DNA of 64,000 bases from Metridium senile (lineage: Eukaryota > Cnidaria > Anthozoa > Actiniaria > Metridiidae): NCBI GenBank assembly GCA_949775045.1, contig OX459108.1:2245631-2309630 (forward strand), written 5' to 3'. The number at the start of each line of letters is the position of its first letter. Position 1 is the first letter of the stretch. The position numbers were made by a program, and so were the translations under genes. Shown in pieces: positions 52,420-63,262 of this stretch. The notes below the pieces were generated by a model. That model made no database searches, was not told where the DNA came from, and saw only the letters and a program-made list of their open reading frames with translations.

Positions 52420-54684
52420 ATGGCTGACGCGAATCAAGAGGAGAGACCCAGAGTTGAGAGTTTTGAAAGCATCGATTTTGTCGACACTGCATCACCGGCC
52501 CTACAAACAACCAACAATCCGACTGAGGCAAAAATTAGCGGACGAGGTTGGGGCAGAATACGCAAATTCCTACTCTGTAAATCTTCGTTTCCGAAATCTA
52601 TATATTTTATCGTTGGAAATGAGTTCTGTGAGAGATTTTCTTATTATGGTATGAAAGCTATCTTGTTTATCTATCTTTCGAAGCAGTTGGGATTGAATGG
52701 AGATACTGCTACAGCGATATTTCATGGGTTTTCGATGTTGTGTTACTTCACCCCCCTGTTTGGAGCTATGTTGGCTGATGGATGGATTGGCAAATACAGG
52801 TAAACACGGGGGGGGGGGGGGGGGGGCATGCTACTCTACGGATCTATAGCTCAGTCTGTTAATTAGTTGGTCTCTCGTTCGTTTGTTCATTCATGCCTTC
52901 ATTCATTCCTTCATTTGGTAATTATCTTTAAATAATTATATATTAATTAAATATATTTTATTGATATACACTGAAATCCATCAGTAAAAAAATGTCGAGA
53001 ATATGATATATGATATGATATAGACACAGCTATACAACCTCAGAAAATTTTGAGCCCCAGTTGGGAAATGAACCCACGACCTTCCGATTATCTAGACGGA
53101 TGCTCTAGCTACCACTGAGCTACTGGAAATTCTAAAATCAGACTTATAATAATCATGGGTTCGTTTCCCACCTGGGGCTCAAAATTTTCTGAGGTTGTAG
53201 TTGTACATGTGTCTATTTATCGTGGGGTAATTTCATAAAATGTATTTTAGTTATTAGATTATTTGGTTGATAGGTAATAGATTGAAATTTGAACACTGTA
53301 AAAAAGTCGAAAAATATTAACTTAAAAACGTAACTTTACTGATGTTTCAAGCTTTAGCCCTTCATTGGAGAAGAGCTGGTACAATTCTGTGAAATGTTAT
53401 ATTTACAGGGTTCGTACAGGTTTTGGAAAGTTTTGGAAATTGGTCATGCATTTTTCCAGGACTTGGAAAGTTTTGGAAAATTCCTTTTTCACCTGCTGGG
53501 CTATGGAAAAGTTATGAATTTGTTGTCGGTTGCCCAGCTCCTACCTTGCAAAGAACTGTTTTCGTTGTAATTAAAAAAACGCTGATGATTTTTTTTCCTG
53601 CCGCAATAAATGCCCGTTGGCACTTTTCACTTGTGTGGTTTTGGAATTTTGAGTAATAGGCTTTGAAAAAGTTTTGGAAAAGTTTTGGAAATTTTCTCTG
53701 AGGATTCTGTACGAACCCTGTATTTATATCAAACACTGACACAGCCTAGCTTTCATAGTTAACTTGCTAGTTCTCATCCTTATTATTTCATTGATTAACT
53801 GACTGACTAGCTGACTAAATTGATTAATTAGGTCAGTATAAGTTGTTCACTCGACTTCATTCATTCATTTATTCATTCGATCAGTTAGTTAGTCCATCAG
53901 TCAGGCAGGCAGTCTGTCAGTCAGGCAAACAATTTAATCATTTATTCATTCATTTATTCATTCGATCAGTTAGTTAGTCCATCAGTCAGGCAGGCAGTCC
54001 GTCGGTCAGGCAAACAATTTAATCATTTATTCATTCATTTATTTATTCATTCATAATTCAGTCAGTCAGCCAGTCAGTAAGTCAATCATCATTACAATTG
54101 GCATTTAAATACAATTATGATTACCATTATAACATTATCATCATCATTATTATCATCATCATCATCATCACCATTATCATCACCATTATCATCACCATTA
54201 TCATCACCATTATCATCATCATCATTATATCACCACAATTATCATTATTATCACTATTATCATCATCATTATCATCCTCATTATCACTGATTACAATTAT
54301 CATCATCATTGTTATTATCATTATCATTGCTATGACCATTATCATCATCATCATTACCATCATCATCATTCTACATTTATTAATTAATTATCTCTCCTAC
54401 ATGTAGGACCATTCTCTATATATCTGTGATATATGCACTGGGTAATGCAGTAGTGTCTATCACTGCATTGCCGCCTGTGGGCAGGAATGAACTCCATGGC
54501 CCAATGATTGGGCTCTTTCTCATCGCCGTAGGAACTGGTGGAATCAAGCCTTGTGTGTCTGCATTTGGCGGTGACCAGTTCTCTTCAGATCAGGAGCATT
54601 TGTTACAAAGTTTCTTTTCTGTTTTTTACTTTGCTATAAATGCTGGCAGTTTGTTATCAATGTTACTGACTCCTGTGTTAAGAG
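52420..54684 (+). CDS. SLC15/POT proton-coupled oligopeptide transporter, first two exons (partial)
   Basis: Exons 52420-52799 and 54407-54684 join in phase to give the first 219 residues of a plasma-membrane H+/peptide symporter. Exon 1 has the POT ExxERFxYYG motif (NEFCERFSYYGMKAI) in TM1 and MLADGWIGKYR after TM2. Exon 2 has the second family signature, GTGGIKPCVSAFGGDQFS, and FFSVFYFAINAGSLLSMLLT, which in SLC15A1/2 leads into an MLRG(D) stretch. The last codon is split (phase 1). I find no continuation before the window ends. The following intron is at least 9.3 kb and contains the Kolobok element. Which paralogue (PEPT1/2-like) is not determined. Confidence 0.92.
53018..53216. mobile_element. 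Palindromic tRNA-like SINE foldback
   Basis: The arms ACCTCAGAAAATTTTGAGCC and its complement, with the match continuing through GTTGGGAAATGAACCCA, are 80-90 bp apart. Read on the minus strand the left half reads AGTAGCTCAGTGGTAGCTAG, then GAAGGTCGTGGGTTCATTTC, which resembles a tRNA from D arm to T arm with an insertion near the D arm. The right half repeats only the T-arm side. Confidence 0.6.
53250..53722. mobile_element. MITE fragments: 'TTTACTGATGTTTCAAGC' piece and 'AGGGTTCGTACAGG' element
   Basis: 53270-53400 matches the 'ACACTGTAAAAAAGT ... TTTAGCCCTTC' part of the family at 6995-7372. 53406-53722 has ends AGGGTTCGTACAGGTTTTGG and TCTGTACGAACCCT and is a close copy of 42608-42882, about 40 bp longer through repeated TTTTGGAAAGTTTTGGAAA words. 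It lies in SLC15 intron 1. Confidence 0.8.
53840..54375. repeat. 90-bp tandem duplication and (CAT)n array
   Basis: A unit containing GATCAGTTAGTTAGTCCATC and CAAACAATTTAATCATTTAT is duplicated at about 53870-54040. A CAT/TAT microsatellite fills 54120-54375. Both are in SLC15 intron 1, ending about 30 bp before exon 2. Confidence 0.85.
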
Positions 54685-54692
54685 GTGAGAAT

Positions 54693-54988
54693 ATACATCT
54701 ATTTCAAAAATCGTTGTCGCAGCCGAAGCTACAGTCCACACTCTAAAGCCTGCAAAGGATGTTGGTTACATGGACTTAATTTGTGATTTATTGCACGTTT
54801 TTTAAATAAATATTTGTATTTATATCTACCACAACAACAACTTGTTATGGTCATATAAAACAAACCTGTACTACCAAAATATGCTATGAATAAATCAATA
54901 ACAAGAGAAGAAATACCGACATCCTTTGCAGGCTTCAGAGTGTGGACTGTGGCTTTGTTTGCGACAACGATTTTTGAAATAGGTGTAT
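54693..54988. mobile_element. MITE, 'ATACACCTATTTCAAAAAT' termini, copy 2
   Basis: The termini ATACATCTATTTCAAAAATC and its complement enclose about 250 bp that resemble 2471-2757 (GCCTGCAAAGGATGTTGGTTA). It starts 9 bp into SLC15 intron 2. Confidence 0.85.
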
Positions 54989-55105
54989 AATAAAGTACCT
55001 GAAAGTTTTTCTTTTTTAGAGTTTTGGATTTCAGTAACATTTTCAGAAAGTGCTAGCGAAAATATGAAATATTTTATTTATTTATTTTATTATAATATTT
55101 ATTAA

Positions 55106-55119
55106 AGGGGGACTAGCAC
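55106..55119. repeat. Left terminal inverted repeat of the Kolobok-like element
   Basis: AGGGGGACTAGCAC preceded by TTAA. It is the exact complement of 63245-63258. Confidence 0.9.
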
Positions 55120-55365
55120 AAGAATACTACGAAAGTGAACTGCAATTTAACATAACCTTTTTAGCTTTAAATGATGAAAAATAAGTAATTCCTTCTTATT
55201 TTGCCAAAAAAAATGGTGTTTTAATGCATTTACCTAACAAAAATTGTCATTAAACCTACTTTGAACACCTATTCGCCATCGCTGGACTGTCGCCTACTTG
55301 GCCCGCATTTTTTTGTACAGCGGTCTGCGCGTGAAGTCAGTTACTTGATAGACTTGGCATACAAC

Positions 55366-58300
55366 ATGGCTTCTGATTCAGAAAGTACTGACTATTCGAG
55401 CGATTCAGAAAGCGTTACTATGAACCCAGGTGAAAACATTCTCTCTCAGGACGATGAGGACATAGAGCCGATCGCTACTGAAGAGGAGAACGAGTTATAT
55501 AGACAAACTTTAGCCGCCGAAGAAGAGGAAGAAGCGATGCTAAAGAGACGTTATGAAGAGCAAGACGTTCATTCGTGGTATGTTTATAATACTTACCATC
55601 GATTTCTTACCTTAAAATGAATGGTTTTGTGTATTTTTTTTGATAATTATTTACAGCAATTTTACTGTTTCACAGGTGCAAGTGTACACACTGCTCTTTG
55701 GAGTTGATAACAAAGCCGGAGGAATGCTTTTGTTGTTGCGACATCGATCGGTGTCAAGAAAGGCTAGCAGAGCTCGTCGAAGAACCGCCAGCATGTATAA
55801 CAGATCACCCTGGCTTCTCATCTGGCTGTCTAGATGAGTGGGTACTCCAGATAGCCGCCATCGGATTGAAAACGCGGAAAAACAAGCGCTATACTGTTAT
55901 GTACGAGGAAAATCGCGTTGACAAACACAAGTAAGATATATTTGACTTTAAGGCCCGGGCAAACGGTTTCAACATTTGCTTCAACATTCGTTCAATTTTG
56001 TTGATTTAAACTCTTTCAACATTGTCGAAACGTGTTGGATCAGTGTTGAATCAAAATCGAAAGGATGTTGAAGCAAATGTTGAAACCGTCGGGCCTTTTA
56101 GCTTTTAGATATTTGATAAATTTTTTTCGTATTTGTATACTATACCTAATATATAGATTATTCATTATAACTTCATTGTAACTATTAATTTCAGATTGTA
56201 ATTGCCATTGTTTCTGTGACCTGTAAATTTTACTGTTTTGTATTTAGAGTAAGGGTGTTTGATACTAGTGTTAACCACTTTCCTATATTATCTTAATTTC
56301 TTGTTTGTAAATTTATTGTGTGGAAAATAAAACCATGAACCAACTTTAGAGTTTTTGTCGAATTTCACATTTCTCTCTCGTGTATTCAAGAGCAGACACA
56401 ATAAATTATTTAGGGATTTTGAATTGTTTGTAATATAGGAGCTCTTTCAAAGCTAAGGCACTTTGTTAGTACTGATATCCTTATCAATCTTTATTACTCA
56501 TTTCTTTATCCATTTTTTATTTATGCTCTAATAACATGGGGAAATACTTATCAGTCTACGGTCAACCCTCTATTTCTTCGCCAGAAAAAAGCCATTCGCA
56601 TATTAACCTTTTCTGCCTATACTGATCATACTAATCCTCTCTTCATAAATCTAAAGATACTAAAACTTCATGACCTCATCTATTTTCATAATGCATTATT
56701 CATGTATGACTATCATGCAGGTAAATTACCAAGTGTATTTGATCCTTTTTTTGTAAAAATCAAAGAGACACATAACTACAATACCAGACTTGCATCAAAA
56801 TCTTCTCTTTCTTTGCCTCGTGTTAGAACTAATTATGGCAAATTCAATATCCGTTTTAATGGTGTAAAGGTTTGGAATTCCATTGATGAAGATCTTAAAA
56901 TGCTCAGCAGGCCATTGTTTAAAAAAGAACTGAAAAAAAGACTGATAGATTCTTATGCTAGCTAAGCCTTGTTTTTCTTTTCTTATCTAGTTTTGCTTAT
57001 AATATTGAATATAATGTACATAATAGACCTCCAATATTGCCATCTATAACTGAAATTATATAATTTCGCATTTGTAAATTTATCTTATTTGTAATAATCA
57101 AATACTATTGTGCTATCTTAAGCTGTACATGTATTACCGTCATTTTGTACCTTTTTTCTATTATTTCTATTATTTATTTAATTATCTATTTATTCACAAA
57201 TTATTCAATTATTAATTAATAATTATCTCCTCTTTCAAAGTAATTAAAACATATTCAATAATATATATTAAGCTAACTGTCAAGTCTAGCCTCTGGCTAT
57301 TACAGTTAGCTACTACTATTGAATCTGTTTCAATTAAATATTGTTAAATAAAATTGTAAATATATGTAGTAAATAAAGATGAATTGAATTGAATTGAATT
57401 GAATTTGAACAATAAATTGATTGTAATCGAGGTCTCTACTGTATTTATTACTTACTTTTTATTATTTATTTGTTGTTCATTTGTCAAGAAAAATAATTTA
57501 TTGTATTTATATAGTGCTTATACACACAACTTGAGATGCCAGTTTCATCTACATGAACATGTCCATTATTTTTTTATTTCTTTTTAGTGTGGTCACACTT
57601 TATAATCAACCATTTACATTTCTAGGTTCTTACGATCAGTAGCTTACCGCCAGTTTATAAGACTGGTATGGGAGTATATTGGCAAATCAAGAAGGCTTCC
57701 TTTACCTTGCTGTGCCTATGATAAGATCAGAAAACAGTTCCCATCTGAAGATGGACAATACAAGGGCTTCGAGGAGGAAGATGATGAAGAACAGAATGAC
57801 TCAGAGGTAAACATTCATATATTTGATTATAGCTGATATGATATAGTGATGGTGTTGATGAACAGAAAAAACAAAAACATTTAAAACAACTATTATTCGG
57901 TCACAATATCAACAAATCCTCACTGAATAGATATTTCAAAAATTTCAAAAATCAATTTCAAGTTATCAATAATTTTTTTTAAACTAATTCCTTGTATTTG
58001 TCCCCATGTTATGATTATTATGTCTGTTGCTGACACTGGCTTCTGTTGTGCCCTTTCATTGGCTGTCCACATTTTTTGCATGAAGGTGCCTTTCTTTGTT
58101 TTGGTCCAATAGTCGTCCATTGTCGAAGTTGTTCATCTACAAAATTAATACACATGAAAAATGTTTATTGTGGTTATCTATGTATTTTATATATTACATA
58201 CCTGTACATGTTGGTGGGACTATTGTTGTTGCTTTTGCTTTTCTTTGCCTGTATTTAGCCATGGCATCTAGTTTGGAATCTTTATCTAATCCAAAGCACA

Positions 58301-58718
58301 TTGGCCCAGGAACACTGTTGTCTAGTTCAATTTCCATCTCTTTTAACTTGTCTCTTGGTGTTGTGATCAATGTCATATAAATCTCATCAACATAACCTGT
58401 CAATGAATATCAGATATAATTGTAGTACTACCAGCAAGTATTTTTTTAAATGATATTTTTTTTTTTAAAGTAAATTTACCAAATTTTTGTGGTATTTTTT
58501 CTTCCTTGACTGTTGCTTCTCCATACTTGTATTTTGGATAGTGTACTCTGAGGTTGGCTTCACCATGATCATTTACTACTGACTCTCTTTTCACATTATA
58601 ATTAAAATGCAGTGCTGCCAGATATGATCTAAAATAAACGAATCATATCAATGGATTGGAATCAATTATCTTTTTTGTTATTCAACAGGATTTGGATGAG
58701 GAAGATGATGAACAATAG
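55366..58718 (+). CDS. P2X7-type ballast (P2RX7_C) domain protein carried by the transposon
   Basis: Exons 55366-55577, 55676-55930, 57626-57806 and 58689-58718 give 225 aa with GT-AG introns and closed phases. Residues 1-70 are acidic (ELYRQTLAAEEEEEAMLKRR). Then comes a Cys-rich block, WCKCTHC and ECFCCCDIDRCQ, followed by ACITDHPGFSSGCLDEWVLQ, RSVAYRQFIRLVWEYIG, LPCCAYDKIRKQFP and EDGQYKGF. This matches in order the C-terminal zinc/GDP-binding ballast of vertebrate P2X7, whose end also reads RKEFPKSEGQYSGF-like. There are no transmembrane or ATP-binding P2X regions. The last exon encodes only DLDEEDDEQ and lies inside a transposase intron; read-through of the exon 3 donor would instead stop at about 57837. 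Its role in the element is unknown. DNA, nucleotide or protein binding are all possible. Confidence 0.85.
55951..56100. mobile_element. MITE, 'GGCCCxGGCAAACGG' family, inside the Kolobok-like element
   Basis: The left end GGCCCGGGCAAACGGTTTCA and right end TTGAAACCGTCGGGCC are inverted repeats with inner AACATTTGCTTCAACAT in both orientations. It begins 20 bp into intron 2 of the ballast-domain gene. Confidence 0.85.
56438..57415 (+). mobile_element. 5'-truncated LINE (CR1/L2-like RT C-terminus)
   Basis: An open frame 56438-56965 encodes the end of a non-LTR reverse transcriptase: YYSFLYPFFIYALITWGNTY, QKKAIRILTFSAY, LPSVFDPFF, HNYNTRLASKSS and FNGVKVWNSID. It is followed by a 3' UTR and a (TGAAT)n tail at 57385-57405. 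The upstream RT and endonuclease are missing. It is inserted in intron 2 of the ballast-domain gene, same orientation. The clade is judged from the end sequence only. Confidence 0.85.
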
Positions 58719-61700
58719 AAGATCTGGGTGTTATTATTACTGACAGGTAAGTAGTTAGTTGTTTATACATTGTATAGTCTAGTACCTGCTTAGCATTCCA
58801 AGATAAGAGTACGCCAACATTTTAGGGGCAAATTGATTTATTACCGAGTGGTACCCTTCTAAATAACTTGTCTGACCATTTGAAGAGGCCTTTTTTATTG
58901 CTGTTGTAATATTGGTTGTACTTAGGGCATCAACAAGTTTTCCATATGCTTCTGATCCTGCAATTAATTTGAACAAACAAACTTCTAATTCTGCCAAAAA
59001 TGCATTGTAGCTGATACAAATGCATTTTAATATTACCTTTTGTCATCCAGACCCTTTCTTTGGTAAGAGGATCATGAGCACAAGCATTAAATATGCGATT
59101 TGGCAATTCTTTGTGGACATTTATCACATGTGAGAAAAAACTTTGAAATTTTGCTAGTTTAACCTCGCCCAGAAGTTCCTTGGTTGTTGTTACTGACCAA
59201 TAAAAGTGTCTGACACACTTTTTTCTCCACCGCCCAATTAGTTCACATGATTTCTCTTTACTTAATTTGATAAGTATCTTCTGGATTTCTTATAATAGAA
59301 ACAAATATATAAGTTTACAATTTTATCTGCGGTATGCAGACATGTAATACGTTAGGGCATATATGTTACACAATGCAAAAATGAATTTGAGCTATCAGGA
59401 GGTTGACAAGATCCTTTTTGAAAATTACATCACTGTGATTTATTTGAAACTTTGTTGTTTCTCTGGCCTACTATGGGTGTAAATGTAGGTGTGGCATAAC
59501 TACTTACTTTTTGCAACATGCCAAAGGTCATAGAAATGATGTACTACAGGCTTCCCAAGTTCTTTACACATTTTGGGACATTCTACACGCATCCATTTTC
59601 CAATAGACTTATGTCGATCAGAAATGAATGACTTAATTATCATTCCAGTAGTGAACAAGTAGGCAAATGCCCTTTGGTGCCCTAAAAATTCCATAGCAGT
59701 ACTGCTACCAGCTTCATTAGCCTGAAAATAAAATCACTTAATAACTTATTTATTCTTAATTCTATATTTTTTGTTAGGTGATCAGTGAACCATGAATCCA
59801 ACATCCTTTGTACAACCCAAGAAATGAATCACAGTGACAGTCTTCAGCCACACATAACTACTGGTACTTTAAAGTGTTGGAGACACACAGGAAGGCCATA
59901 GTTTATACTGTTGTATAATTAGTTCACTTTAAACATGACTTTAAAAATCAATGTTAAAATACCTGAATTAAAAGAACATCAATAATAAGGCCAATAGTGC
60001 AGCATAAGATTGAGTATGTACAGTATTTTGCAGAATGCCCCATGGAATCATGCCTCCCATCACCAGCCAGGTCTACTTCTTTTCCATCTATACTGTCAAT
60101 CAATTTTTGCTTGTACGAACGCCAAAATGTAACAACACTTGGTATAAGTAAATGGCGCTGATGGTAGTAATATGTTGTTTCATGATAAACTAACAGATTC
60201 ATGTGCTTGAGTACAAGCAAAACTTTTCTTATGGATGCTCCTGCACACAAAACTGCAAAACTCAGCAGTAAGTTGCCAGCAGGAATCCTTCCAAGTATTT
60301 TGGGCTGACTTTCCCAGATATAAACCTTCTCACATTTCTGACATTTGGAAGTTATTACAATGTATGTTCCACTTTGCTTGATGTCGATATCAGGTTTTGG
60401 ACAGAAGCAGTACCGACAGAACTGGAAAAGAACTAGTAGCTTAGATAGGAAAACAATTGCTTTTGGTTCGTTGCGGGCATCCTTTTCTTCTGTGTCCAAT
60501 CTAAAGATGAAAAGAAAATAGCAGACTACATTGTATTAATTAAATAGAAATGTAACTTTAATTGTAGCATGTAAAAGTATTTTATTGCATATCTTAATGC
60601 AAGTATTAGATTGCAAACATTAAATGTGGGGAATACTTTGCACTATTCACTACTACATAGTACTGTATAAACAATAGAAAACAATAGAATTAGCATAATA
60701 TAGTACTATTTTCTACAATTTATATTGTAGACATTTAGTGTTTGCACTATATATATGTATACTGCTATAAAGCTAGGGGTTAAACACTGGAACACACAAT
60801 TCTTGTTTTTAATTTGAATAAATAGCAAACCTGGTGTTACATGTGACTTTTTGAGCTATAGTTTCATCGTCGTCTCCATAATCTATATACTGTTGGTCAT
60901 TATCCTCCGGTATTTCTTCTGGCTCTTCTTCAAGGGTATGTTGCCCTTCCATGTCGAGCAATTCCACGGGACATTCATTGTCACTGGGAACCCATTCTTC
61001 ATCAGATGTTTGCCTCTTGTTTTCCTTTTCAGGAAAATCATATGGATAAGTCTGAGTAGCTAGAAAAAGAAATACATTTATTATCATTATTGTCATCATT
61101 AATTATATTTTTTCTTGCTGTCATCATAATTATTATAATCCATTTTATTTTTTTTATCAGTTATTTTTATATCTATTGTCATTATCAATTATGTACTTTG
61201 TGTACATTGTTTTCTTACTTTTTGTTGAGACCACTGGGGCTTTTTTTGTGTTGGTAGCCAATGCACTCAGCAAATCTGATTCACTTTTTTTCATTCTGCG
61301 GATTTTGGTTTGCAGGTTTTTTACTTTTGTCTTAAGATCATGCTGATTGTTATCTACAGGACTGCTGGCACTGCTACATGTAGGACTAGGATTTAGGTTT
61401 GATACCTACATGATTAATCAAAGAAATATGTGAGTTTTATGAAAGTACTAACTGCATGGTCCAAAATTAATTATTCAATATAAAAGAACTATTTTGTGCT
61501 ATGTAGTTACTGAGTTGTTTCATAGCACCACATAACTTTTAAACAACTGAGCAAATTAAGACTAAAAAGTAAAGTTTTGTCAGTTATATGTGTCTGAATT
61601 GTCAACTTACTGACTGTGTATTAATAGAAACTTGTGGGAGCTCCAACTCTACTGTTGATGTAGGACTAGGATTTAGGTTTGATATCTACAGGATTAATCA

Positions 61701-62929
61701 AAGGAATATTTGAGTTTTATGACTGTCACAGTGTTATGTTATAAGACTCTATAGCTACAAAGTAAAGTTTGGTCAGTTACTCATGTATGTCTGAATTGTC
61801 AACTTACTGACTGTGCAATAGAATTTTGTTGGTGCTCCAACTCTAGATCTACTGTTGTTGTTGTTTTTGTTAATTCTACAGCTATTGGTTCTTGTGGTGA
61901 GGCTATTTGGTCTTGGACTTGGTTTTCTTCTGGAGAGGCCACCTTGGGTACTTCCACTGTAGGTCTTCGATCAATTCCCATGTCTTTAAGCATCTAATTG
62001 TAAGGAAATTTTTCATCGAAGCAAAACAAAACAACTACTAACTTAGACTCGTCAGATTTCAAACATCGCCGTATCAGTGCTAAGTACAAAATATAAGTCG
62101 TGAATTACAAAAATCATACTTTTCAACTTGATTTTGTATTTTGTTTATTTCATTTGTTTATTCATTTACGTGTATTTTCCATGTAGTAAGGTTAAATACA
62201 ACGCAGTACGTGTCTATATGTCCGGGTGCGTGACAGAATATTGTCAGGGAGTCGAATTATTTTTACGCCTGGAAATCTCGACTTAATACGGTGAAAAGAA
62301 TGATTTGGTAGAGCTAAACAAAGTAAAGTATGTTTTACTAAACTAGTATGCTATTCTGCAGTGATTTTTTAAAAATTAACATGTAGTTATTCGTGACCTA
62401 GTGTCAGGCACGCGAACATATACATACACTGACACTGCGTAAATACAACATCGATCACAAAACAGCTAGCTTAGCTAGCTCAGAATTAAAGTTTTACAAA
62501 CGACATGAATAAGTTTTCTATAAATTTCTGCTCGAAAAACTGTTAAAATTCAGGAGAAGGACTTTAGCTTATAATATTTATAATATTTACACAGTCAGCA
62601 AAACCTACCTTGCGGCGTGTCCTGTCACTGAACTTGTTATCATTTGGACCTTCGTCGCCGGCTGGAAACCAGATTGTGGGTACAGACCCTTTGATTAAGA
62701 ATCTCTTGATTCCTTGTACGTTCATTACTCGCTCAAAACAGCTTCCTTCGAAATGCTTTGAGCACACAACAAATCGATTTTGCGGCTCAAAGTTCGCACT
62801 GTGAATGTCAACAAAGCGCTTCCATTTGGCACATTCGGTCTTGTCAGTAGGCGAGAGATGCAACGAAATGCCATTTTTTGGATCGGATTGGTTGCTACAG
62901 CCCTGCACAACACATCTATTTGATGGCAT
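58018..62929 (-). CDS. Kolobok-like THAP transposase, complete, 12 exons
   Basis: Exons 62609-62929, 61808-61993, 61611-61685, 61219-61405, 60831-61059, 59963-60500, 59508-59721, 59037-59288, 58786-58957, 58480-58628, 58202-58396 and 58018-58136 total 878 codons plus stop, with every phase closing. Exon 1 is a THAP zinc finger (CVVQGC, W, VCSKHF, VPTIWFP). Exon 4 is a coiled coil, exon 5 is acidic. The core has AGDGRHDSMGHSAKY (about residue 480), ISDRHKSIGKW (D about 547), FYDLWHVAK (D about 577) and SYLEGYHSVINQFAPKM (E about 701), candidates for the acidic catalytic residues. The C-terminus is a zinc knuckle, CKKCGQPMKGHNRSQC, near the stop. It would bind the terminal repeats and move the element in the nucleus; that is inferred from family. 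No disabling mutation was seen. Confidence 0.9.
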
Positions 62930-63244
62930 GCTGAAAAAACTATGTTTGTCTGCTTTTATCAGTTATGAAATTATCGCGTGTTTTGCTTCTCACCTACAGA
63001 TTCTCTCAGGTTGGTTTATTTCTATCAAGTAACTGACGTCACAGATCTCGGCCCAGGCTCTTTACCGAGTTAATGATCAAGCGACATCTGAAAAATGGCG
63101 GGTCAAAAAACACCCGTTGAAATGAAGGTCTTACGCTTAGATTTAGCAAAAGAAAATCATGTGGCTTTTTAATGATATTATAAAGATTATAACAATCGAT
63201 TTTTTAAGCATTTTGAATTAATTTTGAATTTTTGGCCCATTTTC

Positions 63245-63258
63245 GTGCTAGTCCCCCT
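63245..63258. repeat. Right terminal inverted repeat of the Kolobok-like element
   Basis: GTGCTAGTCCCCCT followed by TTAA. It is the exact complement of 55106-55119. Confidence 0.9.
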
Positions 63259-63262
63259 TTAA

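Larger units (their letters stand above)
55106..63258. mobile_element. Complete Kolobok-like DNA transposon, 8153 bp
   Basis: Perfect 14-bp terminal inverted repeats, AGGGGGACTAGCAC at 55106-55119 and its complement at 63245-63258, are flanked on both sides by TTAA (55102-55105 and 63259-63262). TTAA duplication plus a THAP-domain transposase is the combination I associate with the Kolobok superfamily. piggyBac also uses TTAA but has different ends and transposase. The element carries two convergent multi-exon genes: a P2X7-ballast-domain protein starting about 260 bp inside the left end and the transposase starting about 330 bp inside the right end. Nested in it are a MITE (55951-56100) and a truncated LINE (56438-57415). 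It lies in SLC15 intron 2. Confidence 0.88.

Noticed and set aside
55106..63258. piggyBac assignment from the TTAA sites
   Set aside because: The transposase has a THAP finger and GDGRHDS/SDRH/YLEGYH motifs, not the piggyBac core, and the ends start AGGGGG.
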